NCBI GenBank assembly: GCA_019614645.1
Contig: JABWDB010000031.1
Span: forward strand, 2,914,001 to 2,978,000
Reading direction: 5' to 3'
Source of the DNA: Stratiolaelaps scimitus
Taxonomy: Eukaryota; Arthropoda; Arachnida; Mesostigmata; Laelapidae
DNA: 64,000 nucleotides
The notes beneath the pieces are model-generated. The model saw only the letters and a list, made by a program, of their open reading frames with translations. It did not search any database and was not told where the DNA came from. Of this stretch, positions 34,172 to 47,400 are shown piece after piece; the stretch's first letter is position 1, and each line of letters opens with the position of its first letter. The position numbers and the translations under genes were made by a program.

Positions 34172-37100
34172 GTTTAGTAATTCTACAATAAATTGGCCTA
34201 ATTTGAACCGTTTTTTCGAATCCAAGACGTTTTGATCACAGGTGAGCTCGTATCGTCCTGTATGATGTATCCGCCTGATTTGGAAGAAACCCATAGGTTC
34301 CAATTGTTGATCCAACGACTCAATACAGGGCGTTCTAAAATGTAATCAATCGCACAAACATCGCTTCGATGGTCTATTTCTAATGAGCAGATTTCTCAGA
34401 GCTTCCATCAATGTTATTCGAACTTTCTAGCTGCTACTCTAAAATCAAGTGAACCACCAGAGTGAACGATGAGAAGGCAACTATGAACAGGGTGTTCCCT
34501 TCGTGGTAATCTTATGTTGAAAACAGCGTTTCGTTCTAATTGCAGGAAGCACGGTGATGAAACTGAATATCCAGGACAGCACCTGGCAAATAGATAAAAA
34601 AATCCGAAAGAGGAAGAAACAAAATAAACGCGAAAGCAACAGCAACAGTAGCCGTATCAAGAATGGAAACGACATTAAGCATCTAGACAACGTCAATGCC
34701 GACGCCCTGGAGGCGCAGGGCAACACAAAATCATCGAAACAGGTAAACGATTCAGGGGTATCGTTGCCTAGTAGGAATGATACGTTGCTCCGGCGGGCCA
34801 AATCCAAAGCCGCGTATACCAAATATAACAAAAGAAAAAACTATGAAAATTGAAGAAAATCTACGATAAGCTCGTCTGATCGTGGAATGAATATCTCCTT
34901 CGCATGCCTGTTTGAGCTGACCCGCGCAGCTATTGCCCTTTGGGCAGGCCTGCTTTGCCTTAGTTTCAAGCTTGTCCTTCTAAATCGTAAGAACGCACAG
35001 ATCCAAAGATCCAATGATTCTCCAAAGCGTCTGGCAGGATTTGAACCCAAGCCATACGTTGTTCTTGTGTGGAAATCCAAGACGCTCATCACTAGACCAC
35101 CTACGCTACTCCTTGTATAGCCTATACATCTTCTATGATAATGGAGAAAAAAAACAGCCTTCATAGGATATCATTGAAAATTATGGGAGCCTAACTTGTT
35201 TGATGAGGTACACGTATATAACTAATAATACTAAACATTTTTTTAAGAAAATGGTAAGGTCTGAACAACGAATTTATCATTGTTGGATTTCCTAGTTTCT
35301 TTTAGTCGCACGACATCAACATCTTAACTCGGGAAAAGCTTACTAATGTGAGGTGTGTCGAAGTCATTTCCACTGTCTTTCTGTATTTTGGGGATCAAGC
35401 ACTGCTGGAGGTAATGATGTTTCGCATTGCATTGTTTGTTCATGTGTCTGTACACATGAACAATGGCAGTTATTTCCTTTTTAGACGTCGACTCTCATCG
35501 GTTTGCACATGCTATCGAAATGTCTTGATAAGTACCATCGTTCCACATATCTTTTTGAGTATACCATGAATATAGATAGGGTGAATAGATATACACCTTT
35601 TTGAATACAGAGTGTGTGAGCGGAAAAAAAGTTAACGCATCACTGAGTCCCAACTGGAGATACTACCTCATGGCCGCAAATCGAGGGCTCTACAATGGAA
35701 CTAAGTGTAATAAAAGCGATAGCTAAACATCACGGTCCAATCGCGGTTCCATAAGTGTCTGTGAATTCCTGATGGTGTCCGACAGCAGCGAATGATGTCA
35801 CATGAATCTAGACACTCATGTCAACATATACCAGCCTGCTAATAACACTTGGGCTCATTTTGCACAAAGGTGCCACCGCTCCCTGGTTCGTTAGACACCC
35901 ATCGAGTTTCGAAATGATCATAGATCACTTCAAAGGGCCTGTACATAGTAGTAGTGGTCGGGTCGGATGATGAATTGGGTGTCCCAGTCAGACCACTGCT
36001 AAACGTTGATAGTCGCCCGCCACTCAGCGGCTTCACGCGAAGAGCATCTTCACAGCGTTGCTATAAAAATGAAGATATCTTTTTCCACGGCCGAGTTTTG
36101 TAGAGAACGCATCGTTGCATGAAATTACACGATGTTGTCTTCTACAGCGTAGAGATGGAATACTGTAATAGTTAGGTTGCACTCGGCTGTGGCTAATTTC
36201 TGAACTGACATATGCGAGACTCGGTTCGCTTGGCGTAGTGCAGGCAATCTCTTTGCGATGCTGTCGTAAATCGTTGAATAGTATCCAGTATACGTACATC
36301 TGAATCCTAGGTCAAACTTACCAAAAGTTCGTTCAACCTACTTTTTGAGATGATGTTGTTGTGGTTGTAGGCGAAAGCGAATTTGATACCTGTTGGGCAT
36401 GAACTCTTCAGAGCCAATAACTTCTGAAGAAACAACGGGACAGATAGCCAACAATGTTCTATTCAAATTTTACCTACTAGAATAACTCGAGTCTACCGCC
36501 TCAGCTAACGGCTGACTGTATCGCCTATTATACTGGTATAAGATTTATTTGAGTTTTCAAAAATTACAATGGTCGTTTGATAAAAAATTGATGATTACGT
36601 AATCGGCCCATATTTTCTATGCGCCGTCGACACTCGTATTCAACATATCGGCGAAGGCATGCAAGAACGATCAAAGTCAACCTTGCGACATAATTATCGT
36701 AATCATAATAATTGCTCGCTCTTCCACCTCAAGAGATCCGTACAAACTGTGGCGTGACTCCATAGAAGTTCCAAGCACATCGTACAGCATCGTATTATTG
36801 GGTTCCGTCACTCAGGCAAGCATACCATTTTGCGAAACTCTGGATAAGTTCCAAAAAAACACGGATAATTGTGACGAACACGTGCTTACACGTTCCGAGG
36901 ATTATGTTCCCAAAGGGTTGTCTCAATCATTCTGCGCACCTCTCAACGTACTGATCTGAGCAAGATTACACTGAGAGAATGCCGTAAAATTGCCCATGTG
37001 CTAGGATTATCCACATGTCATGGTTCACCCTTGAACATCCACCATCGATTAACTAGTATTGATATGTGTATGATGATTGACTCTCTCGATCAATCATACA

Positions 37101-40100
37101 TTCTGATTCCTATAGCTGCGGCTTCAATGCTGTGCCCTCCCATATCAATTGTACAATTGCGACGACCACATTATCTACGTCTTTGTTACAATACGTGACC
37201 TAAAACGCTAGAGCGGAGTGAGCATGCGTATCGGCGCATATACTCAAGCAAATTGAGAGGCAAGTGCCAAAAGCCAGCCTGAACCTACCTAGATATTATA
37301 CGCGTCTTCTGTCGAGGAAGAGTTTACAGTGAGATTCGCGTGTTTGTCGGCGTAATCGATGCCCCTTCTCATAGTCAACCACGGCGGGGACGATCGCCAA
37401 GAAACACAACGGAATCGAGCGACACCATAGCAAGCGACCGACGAGTCGGCAATGGCTAGCTGTCTCCCCTCAGTATATGCATTGCTCTCTCAATCGTCGC
37501 AAGCGAATACTGCCGGTGGACGTATGTCGATGGCTCTGTCTGGCTCTGTATACAACCATGCATACATTTAAGAGGGCACAGCATCGGAGAGCTTTCTGCC
37601 GACCGTGAAGTTCTTGCATCCTCCAACTGCTATTGTTTGAATCGCTGCTAGCCACGAGTACAAGGGTAGCAACTCATTTGCGTGTACAGCGCCCATTGGC
37701 CTGTAGGCCCAATAGGTTTGCTGTCGTTCGAGCGTTCATCGCCGCATCAACACCGTTCGTTCGTTCGTTGGTTGGTCCGTTGTTTTTTTGTGCAACAAAG
37801 GTGATGGCCAATGGTTTCCCTTTCCGTTGTTTCTTCCTTCGTTTCTCTTGTTCACTGCCGCTGCCACAACTAAAACCCCTACCGCTACTACTACTACAAC
37901 AACCACAACCAACAGAAGCAACCGGGCCACGACCAGCGGCCAATCAAGAGCGACCCAAGAGTAGAACTACTGGAACGCCAACAACGTCGTCGACGACGAC
38001 GATGACAACGACAACAACAGCACCGATAACAGTAGCAGCGATATCAGCAGCCCTGACCGACCCTAGACAGAGGGTCGTCGGCGCTCTCATAGCGGTTTGC
38101 AGGCCCGTAACGAGGCTGCTACGCGAGCACTCACTCAGGCGAGCTCACACTGACTGGGTGGCTGGCGCGTCGACTGGCTGATGCCGGTGCCTGGTGGTAG
38201 CCGCAGTGAGCGGTAGATATCAGGCGGTCAGGCCAATGCCGGTACGGCCTGTGTTCGCGTCGCAGCAGCAGCAGCAGCCGCCGCCGCCGCTGCCACCGCC
38301 GACGACACCGCCGTGGCCGTTGTCCGTCGGTCCCTGAGTCCGTATATCGCTGTGGTCTGTGTTCGAAACGCCGCGAAGAGAGGTCTGCGTATGCAGGCAT
38401 CTCTGTTCTGTTTCTGTTTCAACGCAGCGACAATGCTGGCTGAATAGACGCGAGTGTCGTGTACATTGAGCGTTGAACATGCTCGTTATTGCTCCCGTGT
38501 TGGAGCCTGATGTAGAACAGAATATCGCTCTGTCTATCTCCATGTCCTGCTCATGATAGAAGTCATTCCAACCAACCGCAACATTAGCACGGAACTACAG
38601 AAGATGCAGCTGATGAGGAAGCAGCTCTGACTAGCGAAGTTCACTAAGACCCTCTGGACAAACAGGACCTTAAGCATTAGAAGTTAAGTCAGTCACTCAT
38701 TCAGAGTTCCGGTGACTTGATTTCCTCCTCAGCAATGCTTATCCAGGTTCTCAAGTTCTCAATTCGAGTTGAACACAACACTCCGGCACTTCGGCTATGA
38801 CGATGCTAACGGATGAGTAACGGAGGATACGTGAGCGCAGCTCCGAACAGGTGGTGAACTTTTTGCGTTCGGGAGATGTTTGCTCTCGCGCCAGGAATCT
38901 GTTGGGTGTAGAACAGAAATATGTCATGTGCTGCCAACTAACGAACTAACGAACTTCACAACAACGAAGTGTGAGGAAAGTGATTCGTGTCAACGAAAAA
39001 AACGCTTCGCTACGGTTGATTTCGTGGGATGAGGAGTACGGCTCGAAGTCGGCACAGAACAAAGATCACTTCAGCGTTTAGAATATTGATTAACAATACC
39101 GTGCATCGTTCCGGGTTACGCTGGACGATCAATCACAGCACTGTAAGCACAATCTGTATGGTCAAAGTATCGTCAAACTACCACAGAGGTAGCATCGAGG
39201 GCGCAGCCTGTCCCAGAAGCGTGTTGATATTTGGCGGACGCAACAGCAGCAGCAGCGCCTAAGTTCTTCACCTAGTTCGTAACTGTCGGTGTTAGCGGGC
39301 AATAATCGTGGCATTGCAGCATTTCTCATGGTCGCCGTTGGGATAAGTGTAAATACTAATTGTAAATAGAATCTTCCTCCTTCTGCGGCTACTCGAACGT
39401 TAGACGGTTGGATTTCACTGTGTTATACGAAGACCGCCGAGTTCGCTGTTCGTGGCGTTCCGCACACTGCGTTGGCTGTCGGAAGTTCATTCTAAAGAGT
39501 GTCTCCTCTCTCTCTCTCTCTGCCTCCCCCTCTCCACTGAACAATACCACACGGGGATACGCGGGTTGGATTCGCCTAGGCGAGACGTTTACTGAGCCGG
39601 TGGTCAACATTGGTCGTTTGCAGCAACAGCGACACGAGCAACATTGGATATGCTGGTTGCTGTTAGCAAATCCAAGTGCGTGTCCACTGATCGATCGGCC
39701 GTTTGGCCGGTGAGTCCATCAGTCAATCCACTGTGGCCACCGATCAAGAACACTTTCGTTGAATGCTGAAGCTGGCACCTGTAGAACGTCATCGCTTTCG
39801 TCTCAAGCAGGAAGAAGTCCGCTTAGCCATTTCCTTCGACGCCTGCTCAAGACGACTTCTAGGACGAATTCAGAGATATGTTCACTCACTATAGAGAAGC
39901 TTCGAGATAACATATTTACTATTAAGGTCGTTCTTGCGTCTCGTAGCGAGTTCCAACGACCAGCGTTCACAATAGCCATCGTTGGCTCAGACGCGCACAC
40001 GCATGCGTAGCCGCCCGAGCTAAACACCCGCTAAGCATCCTGTCCTTAAAAAATCGCATGGTCCAGCCCGGCCCGGCCCAATCCGGCAGCACCAGCAACC

Positions 40101-43100
40101 GCAAAAAATGAGAGAGAGAAACAAAACACGCTCCCTGTTCGCTACTGCCGCCGTACTTGCTGCTTATTCCTATTAATTGGTCAATAGGCGACGCACGTCA
40201 ACTGATTTATCGTATGAGTTCCTCCTGCTACTGTCGATGCTACTCGAACTGCAACTGCTACTGCTGCTGCCGCTATTGTTCACAACTCATCGTGTCACTC
40301 TACAATGGCTCCAGTCCGGCGGTGCCGACCACCTAGCGGTCGCCGTTACTGGTGGCGGCATTTCTATCCGCCACCGTTGAGCGCAACCACCTCCGCCGTA
40401 GCGATCGTTAGGGACAGCTTTGCTCTACGGTAGGGCGAGCAAACACCTGACAGCATCGAATCCGTGATGCCTGCAAGGCACAGTTAATAATAGTACATAT
40501 ATTAGAGTGTGCTCCCATATCAAAGGGCTTCCTGACACTCTCGGCTCACTCGTTATAGTGCACACTTATAAAGGAGCCCGATCTGCGGAGCGATGTAGTG
40601 GCCAGTGACAGGTTCAGGAACGCATGATGGTAATAGTACAGATGGTCGACTGCTGTTTTCGCAATTCTGCAGAACACACCGCTATGATGTTTGACAGTAT
40701 GTGTGTGGGTGCCTTTAGTTGAATCTCTTCCACTAACGAGGCCTGCCAATTAGCTGCATCTCATAGGAAGAGACAGCGACGACAAATAATATCACGAGCG
40801 AAAACATCACGGCTGATGCTATCCTCGTTGTTGTTGTTGTTGCGGCGGCATTGTGCAACCTCAAGGTTCTGATCGTCTAAGGCGGAAGGCTCTAGTTGCG
40901 AGCGAGAGACCCCAACCGAGAGCTACCACTTCCTTGTAGCACATGCAACACAAGAGCTGCTCGCAGAGTCTAACTCGCCGGCGACCAACTACAAATAAAT
41001 GTTAAGCCGGTGGGGCAGTTTTTGCAACGCAACAATCTGATTCATCGTTCACGGATGAGCCACCTCAACTTGCCACGGACGAGCATGATCGCGATGAGTG
41101 ATTATCGTCGCCACAATCATCAATAGCTGTTAACACTGTTGACAATGTTTGATACTTTCATTCGTCAGCCTATCTATCATCCGCAGGGGCCTTCTCAGCG
41201 TCAACGAGCGTGGCTCGTATATGCGCGATCGTAGCTATCCGCCCGAACGCGCGAACCCGTGTCACGCCGGCCAGACCTTGATGAAAACCGGAAGATGCGA
41301 ATAGCTTGTTTAGTGCAGCGTTGACAGTACCGACCCGCGATGATGTCATCTGTGGATATCCAGCAGCTTGTTCACTAGCTTCGACAGATTAGCAAGGGAT
41401 GGGCAACGCAAGCTAAGCAGAGTCATGGACATCTTTACATGGACGTAATGAACAAGAACCATGGTAAACAAACTGAATAGTGGCTCATACCATACGACAT
41501 CTACCATAGCGATGGTGATCTAAGAATGCTGTGCTAGACCCCATCGAGAATCATTTACTAGACCCCATCGAGATTCGACTGAACAATTGACATGCTAGCG
41601 TATCTCAATTATACAACACTGCCAGTAAGCAGAGGTGCGTACAATTAGATGTGTAAGTGAGGTAATCGCGCGAATACGAGTTCAACTCATCAAAATTCGC
41701 AGCTTAAGATAGAGCTTGCATAATGAATTAATTAATTCATTCAGTTAATCAACACGACCATTCGTCAAAATAAAAGTGCAATCGGAGCTAACCTATAGGA
41801 GCGAAATTACGGTGAAAATACTCGCAGCAGGAACACGGTGAAATGCGAATTTGATCCAGCCGAAACGGACACAACATACGTGAAAAGTGTTGACGTGACG
41901 AGAAGATTGAAAGATGAAGCTTGTCCGACTAGTGCGTGCGGATTGCCTCAAGTCAAGGTGTCACTGAAGCTAGTTCCAAAGCAAGGAATACAATAATGTG
42001 TGTGTGCGTGTGTGTGTCTGTATGAGAAGTATTATTAATAAGTAAAAAATGATTAAAATGGAGAGAGTGGCCCGGCGAGGCAGCCGCTTCGAGCCGAAGG
42101 TGCAGACGCCAATCAAAGTTCAAATTGTAAGTCATTTCAATAACAGCGTGTACTCGAATTAATATGTTTTATCGCTTCGTCGGATGACCCGTGCTAATAA
42201 TAGTAATGGCATCTCCCGTTACGAGCCCATGCTAAATTCCCACTTCCATATACCTTTCACACTTCATCGACGCCATTCAATACATATATGTATATTATGT
42301 TGACCCAAAAATAATGAGACACGTTTAAATTTCAATATCGGCTACACTAGGGAAGTTAAAACAAAGATTTTTTAGTATGATCTAGAGGTATGCACGTCTT
42401 TTATTTATACACTGGTCCCAGAGTTCTGGCAGCCTTCTGACGGCTAGGTATCCACCATGTCCCTCTATAATTGATGGAAGCAACCATAGTCACGCGGGCA
42501 TAAATTGGGAGAATGAGGGAGTGATGCCATCGCTCAATCTTGTTGGCCTTAAGCCAGGATGTAATTTCATTGCCACGTTGGTCCCTAGCATTGTCATCGA
42601 GCAGCTACACTCGGTGCTTCCTATTGCTATGCCAAGTATTCATGAGTCCCTTCAAGAACTCGAGACATCGAGCCGAGTCCATTTTTCTTTTGAGCCCAAA
42701 ATCTCGTAGTAGCAAATTCTGTTGAAATCCATAGCAAGTGCTACAGTAACTTTAGACTCGAATCTATTTGGTACTGCTACCGCCATTGCCTGTTCACCTG
42801 GTCTTTTTCCGGTGTTTTACTTTATCTTTTTCCGGTGCCCTATACGGGTTGACCCATGTCCCGTCCCCTGCAATGGTATGCTCTAAGCGACTCTTTTGCT
42901 GGTTATATATATCTTCAAATTGTCTCGCGAACACTCCTCACGCATTTTCACTTCGCCAGGACCGAGTTAAGGAGGGACCCATTTTGCACTTTTTTCTGTA
43001 TCCTCAGATCATTTTTAATAATTCGACGACATGATGTTTATTCATGTTTCTTAATGTCCCAGTAGCCTCACCTAAACTGCGCACACCAACGGCACACCTG

Positions 43101-44372
43101 TCGTCGATTTAGGGCCGTGCACGCTAACCTAACTTCGATGGACCTGACACTTTTCTTGTGAAAATGCAGGTCTGAGGGACCTGCTCCGGCGGTTGCCATT
43201 TCGGACGCCTAACGACAGCCGAATGCTAGCGGCTTTCGCGCCGCCTGCTTGCTAATTGTTATGTTTCACTGCCTGCCAAGAATAAAAATTCGGCGCAAGA
43301 CGATAGGCGTTTCATTATTTTTGGGTCAACCTAATATATATATATACGATTCATCCTGGAGCAGTGTGCTCCTCGATGACATACCATAAACCAACGAAAT
43401 ACCATAAATATCGTTTTAATTAATTCAAGAAAGAAAATTGTGCAAATTGTTTATTTGTTTTAAGTTATCAATATTCAAAGAGAAAACAAACTCTTCGTGA
43501 TAGTTGATCCTCATCAAACGACTTAATGCCGATATCGCGTTTCCTTTTGATCTAATCTTCTTGTAGCACAAATATAATAAACAGTCAGACAAACAAACCA
43601 ACGACTCGAGAACTCTCTAGAAATGATAACATTTTAATATATTGCTATTGACAATACGCGACAAGGACGGACACTTTATTCTACCTACTCGGTGGCTGCT
43701 TGAGGTGACCTGCTAGACGGCATACTCCACAAAATTAAATGAAAGCCAACCTGGAGCATTCGCTCATATGTCATTCCTGTGATAGATTTCTTTCGGCTTC
43801 TAATAGGATTCCGTTATTGAGCCTGAGACATTGAGCAAACATGTTGTTACATTTAATCCCCGTGGTGATAAATTATTATTATTATTATTATTGTTAATAG
43901 TAATAATAATAATATTATGATCAAATTAACAAGATGCACGCAATTCATGCAGAGGAATTTGGCCGCTCAATTTAATAAAATAAACATACCTGTAAATTCA
44001 CGAAACAAAAAGGTTCCACAACAATCGGCGTCTATATTGCGTTATTAACATTGAACAACCATGCAAATGTATTATTACTCTGAAATTGTGGCGTAGATAT
44101 TCTAGCACCGCTTCAAAGTGGCTGAATCGGAAGAGCGAAAACCATTCTAGTTATTATAGCAGAGGGAATGAGCAGCGTAGTTGCTCCTTACGGTGAAAAC
44201 ATAGTGCCGCCAAAAAGTACTACTATAGATAGAGCAGTGTGGTGACCGCGCGTGGCTAATAGCTGTAATAATATTTAGTAGTACTGCTTATAACTCCACT
44301 TGATTACAACGTGTGCAGTAATGATAATATCTCATGCTCACACTCCGCATTTGTCGGATACCCCCATGACGC

Positions 44373-44409
<37 letters not shown>

Positions 44410-47400
44410 TGGTGTGAATAAACATAGGCCACCCCCTATATTTCAACAAATCGTTACAAAGAATACACATTTGAGGCATTTATTCTGTGTCAGATTAATG
44501 TACGTGTCAAATAACATATTTACCACAAAGAACAGCGCATACAACATCGCATGCAGCCTGCTACAACAAAATGTGTCATATTTCGGTGGTGAAAAATGAT
44601 AGTACACCCTCAGTTATTGAGTGTTCTCGCTGAATTAGTTCAGTTTGTGTTGAGCATTCAAGCAGTACTGTAGTCATGGGACGCGCTTCGAGCCTTACTG
44701 ATGCAGAGAAAGCAGTTATTACCGCTTTACACCGTGCAGGAAAGACCCAAGCTGCAATTGCCAGAGAAATTGGCAGAAGTCGTCACGTAGTGCACAATTA
44801 TTTACGCAGTCCGTCGACGTATGGTACTAAGAAGTCTACAGGACGTCCACGAAAGATCAGCCAGCGAACTGCCATGCACATTTGTTGATTGGCCTCGAAT
44901 TCGACCATAAGTTGTGAAGCAATCAGGCAAGGGTTAACCCTTCAGGTTCATAGATCAACAGTTTTAAATGCAATTAAGCGTTATCCGCATATCATACGGG
45001 CGCAAATGAGAACAAGACCTCGTCTTCAACAATGCCACATGATTGCCCAACTAAACTTCGCCCGCAACATTATGGACGTGACTGGACATTGATGAATATT
45101 GGGGCAACGTTTTTTTAAAAAGTGTCCTGAGGGTGTAAATCTATCTAAAAGGTACTATGTTGTTTCAAATCGTCTCCAGTGACGAGAAGAAGTTAAATTT
45201 GGATGGGCTAGATGGATTTAACGGTTACTGGCATGATGTACATAGAGAGTCGCGGTACTTCTCGAAGCACATGTTCGGCGGAGAGTGCTTTATGGGTTGG
45301 GGAGCTTTGCAAACTTGGATTCACTTTCATCTCATCTCAAATGAATAGCGAGGACTATCAGCAGATGTTGACCAACAACCTACTACCATTTAGTAGCAGA
45401 TTTCACCTACTTCCAATTATTTTCTAACAAGATAATGCTTCAATTCACGTCAGCGCTAGTACACATGCGCGGTTAAGACGGCATGACATTGGTACCCTAA
45501 AGTGGCCAGCATGTTCTTCTTAGCTCAACCCGATGGAGAACCTCTAGGGCATTCTTATCCGAAGAGTATACGCGTCGAATCGGCAGTATACATCCGTGGA
45601 AACACTAAAAAAGGCGTTGTTGGAGGCCTGGGGAGGTGTCAACAACCGGATCCTGCTCAATTTCGTTGATAGTATGCCAAACCAAGTCTTTGACGTTATA
45701 ATTAGCAAGGGTGAGTCCACACGGTACTGGTTAGCACAAGAAAACAAGAACTAATTCAGCGAAAACACTCGATAACTGAGGGTGTGTCTATCATTTTTCA
45801 CCACCGAAATATGACACATTTTGTTGTAGCAGGCTGCATGCGATGTTGTATGCGCTGTTCTTTGTGGTAATTATGTTATTTGACACGTACATTAATCTGA
45901 CACAGAAGAAATGCCTCAAATGTGTATTCTTTGTAACGATTGTTGAAATATAGGGGGTGGCCTATGTTTATTCACACCACTGTATATGATATAAAAGAGA
46001 ACAGACGTGACAAATACATATTTGTGACAAATACAAAAAGTTCTTTTCAAAGGGTTTATCGGCAATAGTTTTCATTTCATGCTATTCCATCTGATTCAGT
46101 CATCGATTGGTTATTTGAGTAAATTCACGTCCGAGCGACACATGCGCATCAGCAATTGCTCTCATTGGTGTGTTCAAGCAACGCTAAAAATATTATGAGG
46201 TTAAGTGTCTAATAACATCTTAAAACGCTGTGCCCTTCTGATGAAATTTTGAGACAGACATTACATGGTATCGACTCTCGTTTGGTACGCTACGAATACG
46301 CTACCGTATCTATGAGTAGCTTCATAGAGTTCAAATATCGTTCGCATTCGTGCGCGCCCACCTTCGGCAATAGGAGGCAGCGGACCTAGGTTCGATACCC
46401 CACCGTTGCATATTTGCATTTAAAACAGGGGTTGTCCGTCTTACGAAGCAATGCCGAAACCAGTTGTGCCGTTGACGTTAAGTGTCGGCTAAGAATCTGG
46501 CCGGAAAATTTACTGTAGTACATCGAGAGGAAGAGACTCGTTATTCTTGGTCAATACCTTGACCAAGAATAACGAGTTTCTTCTTGATCAATTCATCGAT
46601 ATCTTTGGCAGCTATTATTATCGGCTTAGACTAATATGTAGACCTTTTTTTTGGAACTCTTACTTAATATGAAACCATCAAGAACCGGCAAAATGTTCAT
46701 ATCACATCGGACTCTATTTCGGATGTTCGGTGGAAGGTTGTGTACACGCTTTGTCTTGCTTGAAGCTGTGCGGCGCCTTCTCGTCTCCTCTCAACTATTC
46801 CTTCTCATTCTGTAATTTCCTCGAGGAAAGTACTTCCGTTGAGTGAATAGATGTCTTCGAGTTCAGCGTGATGGCGATCAATACTTAGACCGATGCTGTT
46901 CGCCTCAGGCTCTCTGCTTTTCATCGTGCCAAAGACCTATTTGTCTGATGCCGATAGAAAACAGGCCGTGTCACAATATACTTCATTTTTCAAAAGTATA
47001 CTTGATTAATTCCATTCGCTCATTAGCAGTGGAATATGCTAGACAAACAGATGCTGTCTACGATTGTTTTTGCTGTCAATGTTGATGTGGACTTTTGGCA
47101 AAATAATCAAGCTATGCCAATCGAATTTCTTGGCACACCGTTTTTTTTGGAGCTAATTATATAACCTATCCTTCAAGTGATACCTAATCTAGCCGACAGG
47201 TACCCCAGGGTTTGTGCTTTGCTGAAGTTGACAAGCTTCATCGATACTTTTTAATCTATGCTCCAGTGGTTTTACCTGGGTGTGGTCCACCTCTCTACTG
47301 TTTGCGTTACAAAAATCGCCAACTTACCTCGCTGTGACAAACATCACCAGCAATGGATTTTATACAGCTCGCCTTGAACAGAACAATGTGTGAGAGGTCG

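Larger units (their letters stand above)
37620..41390. promoter_or_regulatory. GC-rich, promoter-like island 2
   Basis: A long GC-rich stretch with TTCGTTCGTTGGTTGG-like runs, a CAG/CCG repeat (38261-38300), a (CT)n tract near 39505 and a CTCF-like site at 40329-40339. It precedes the alternative GH31 first exon (42049). An open frame beginning at ATG 37803 (MANGFPFRCFFLRFS) is dominated by Thr/Pro/Leu runs and is not recognised. Confidence 0.35.

Noticed and set aside
35030..35112. A true tRNA gene on the minus strand
   Set aside because: A and B boxes are present but no cloverleaf with acceptor stem can be drawn, so it is a SINE head.
37633..38181. 182-codon frame as a protein gene
   Set aside because: It has Thr/Pro/Leu runs from simple repeats, no known motif, and overlaps open frames on the other strand; more like a GC-rich regulatory region.
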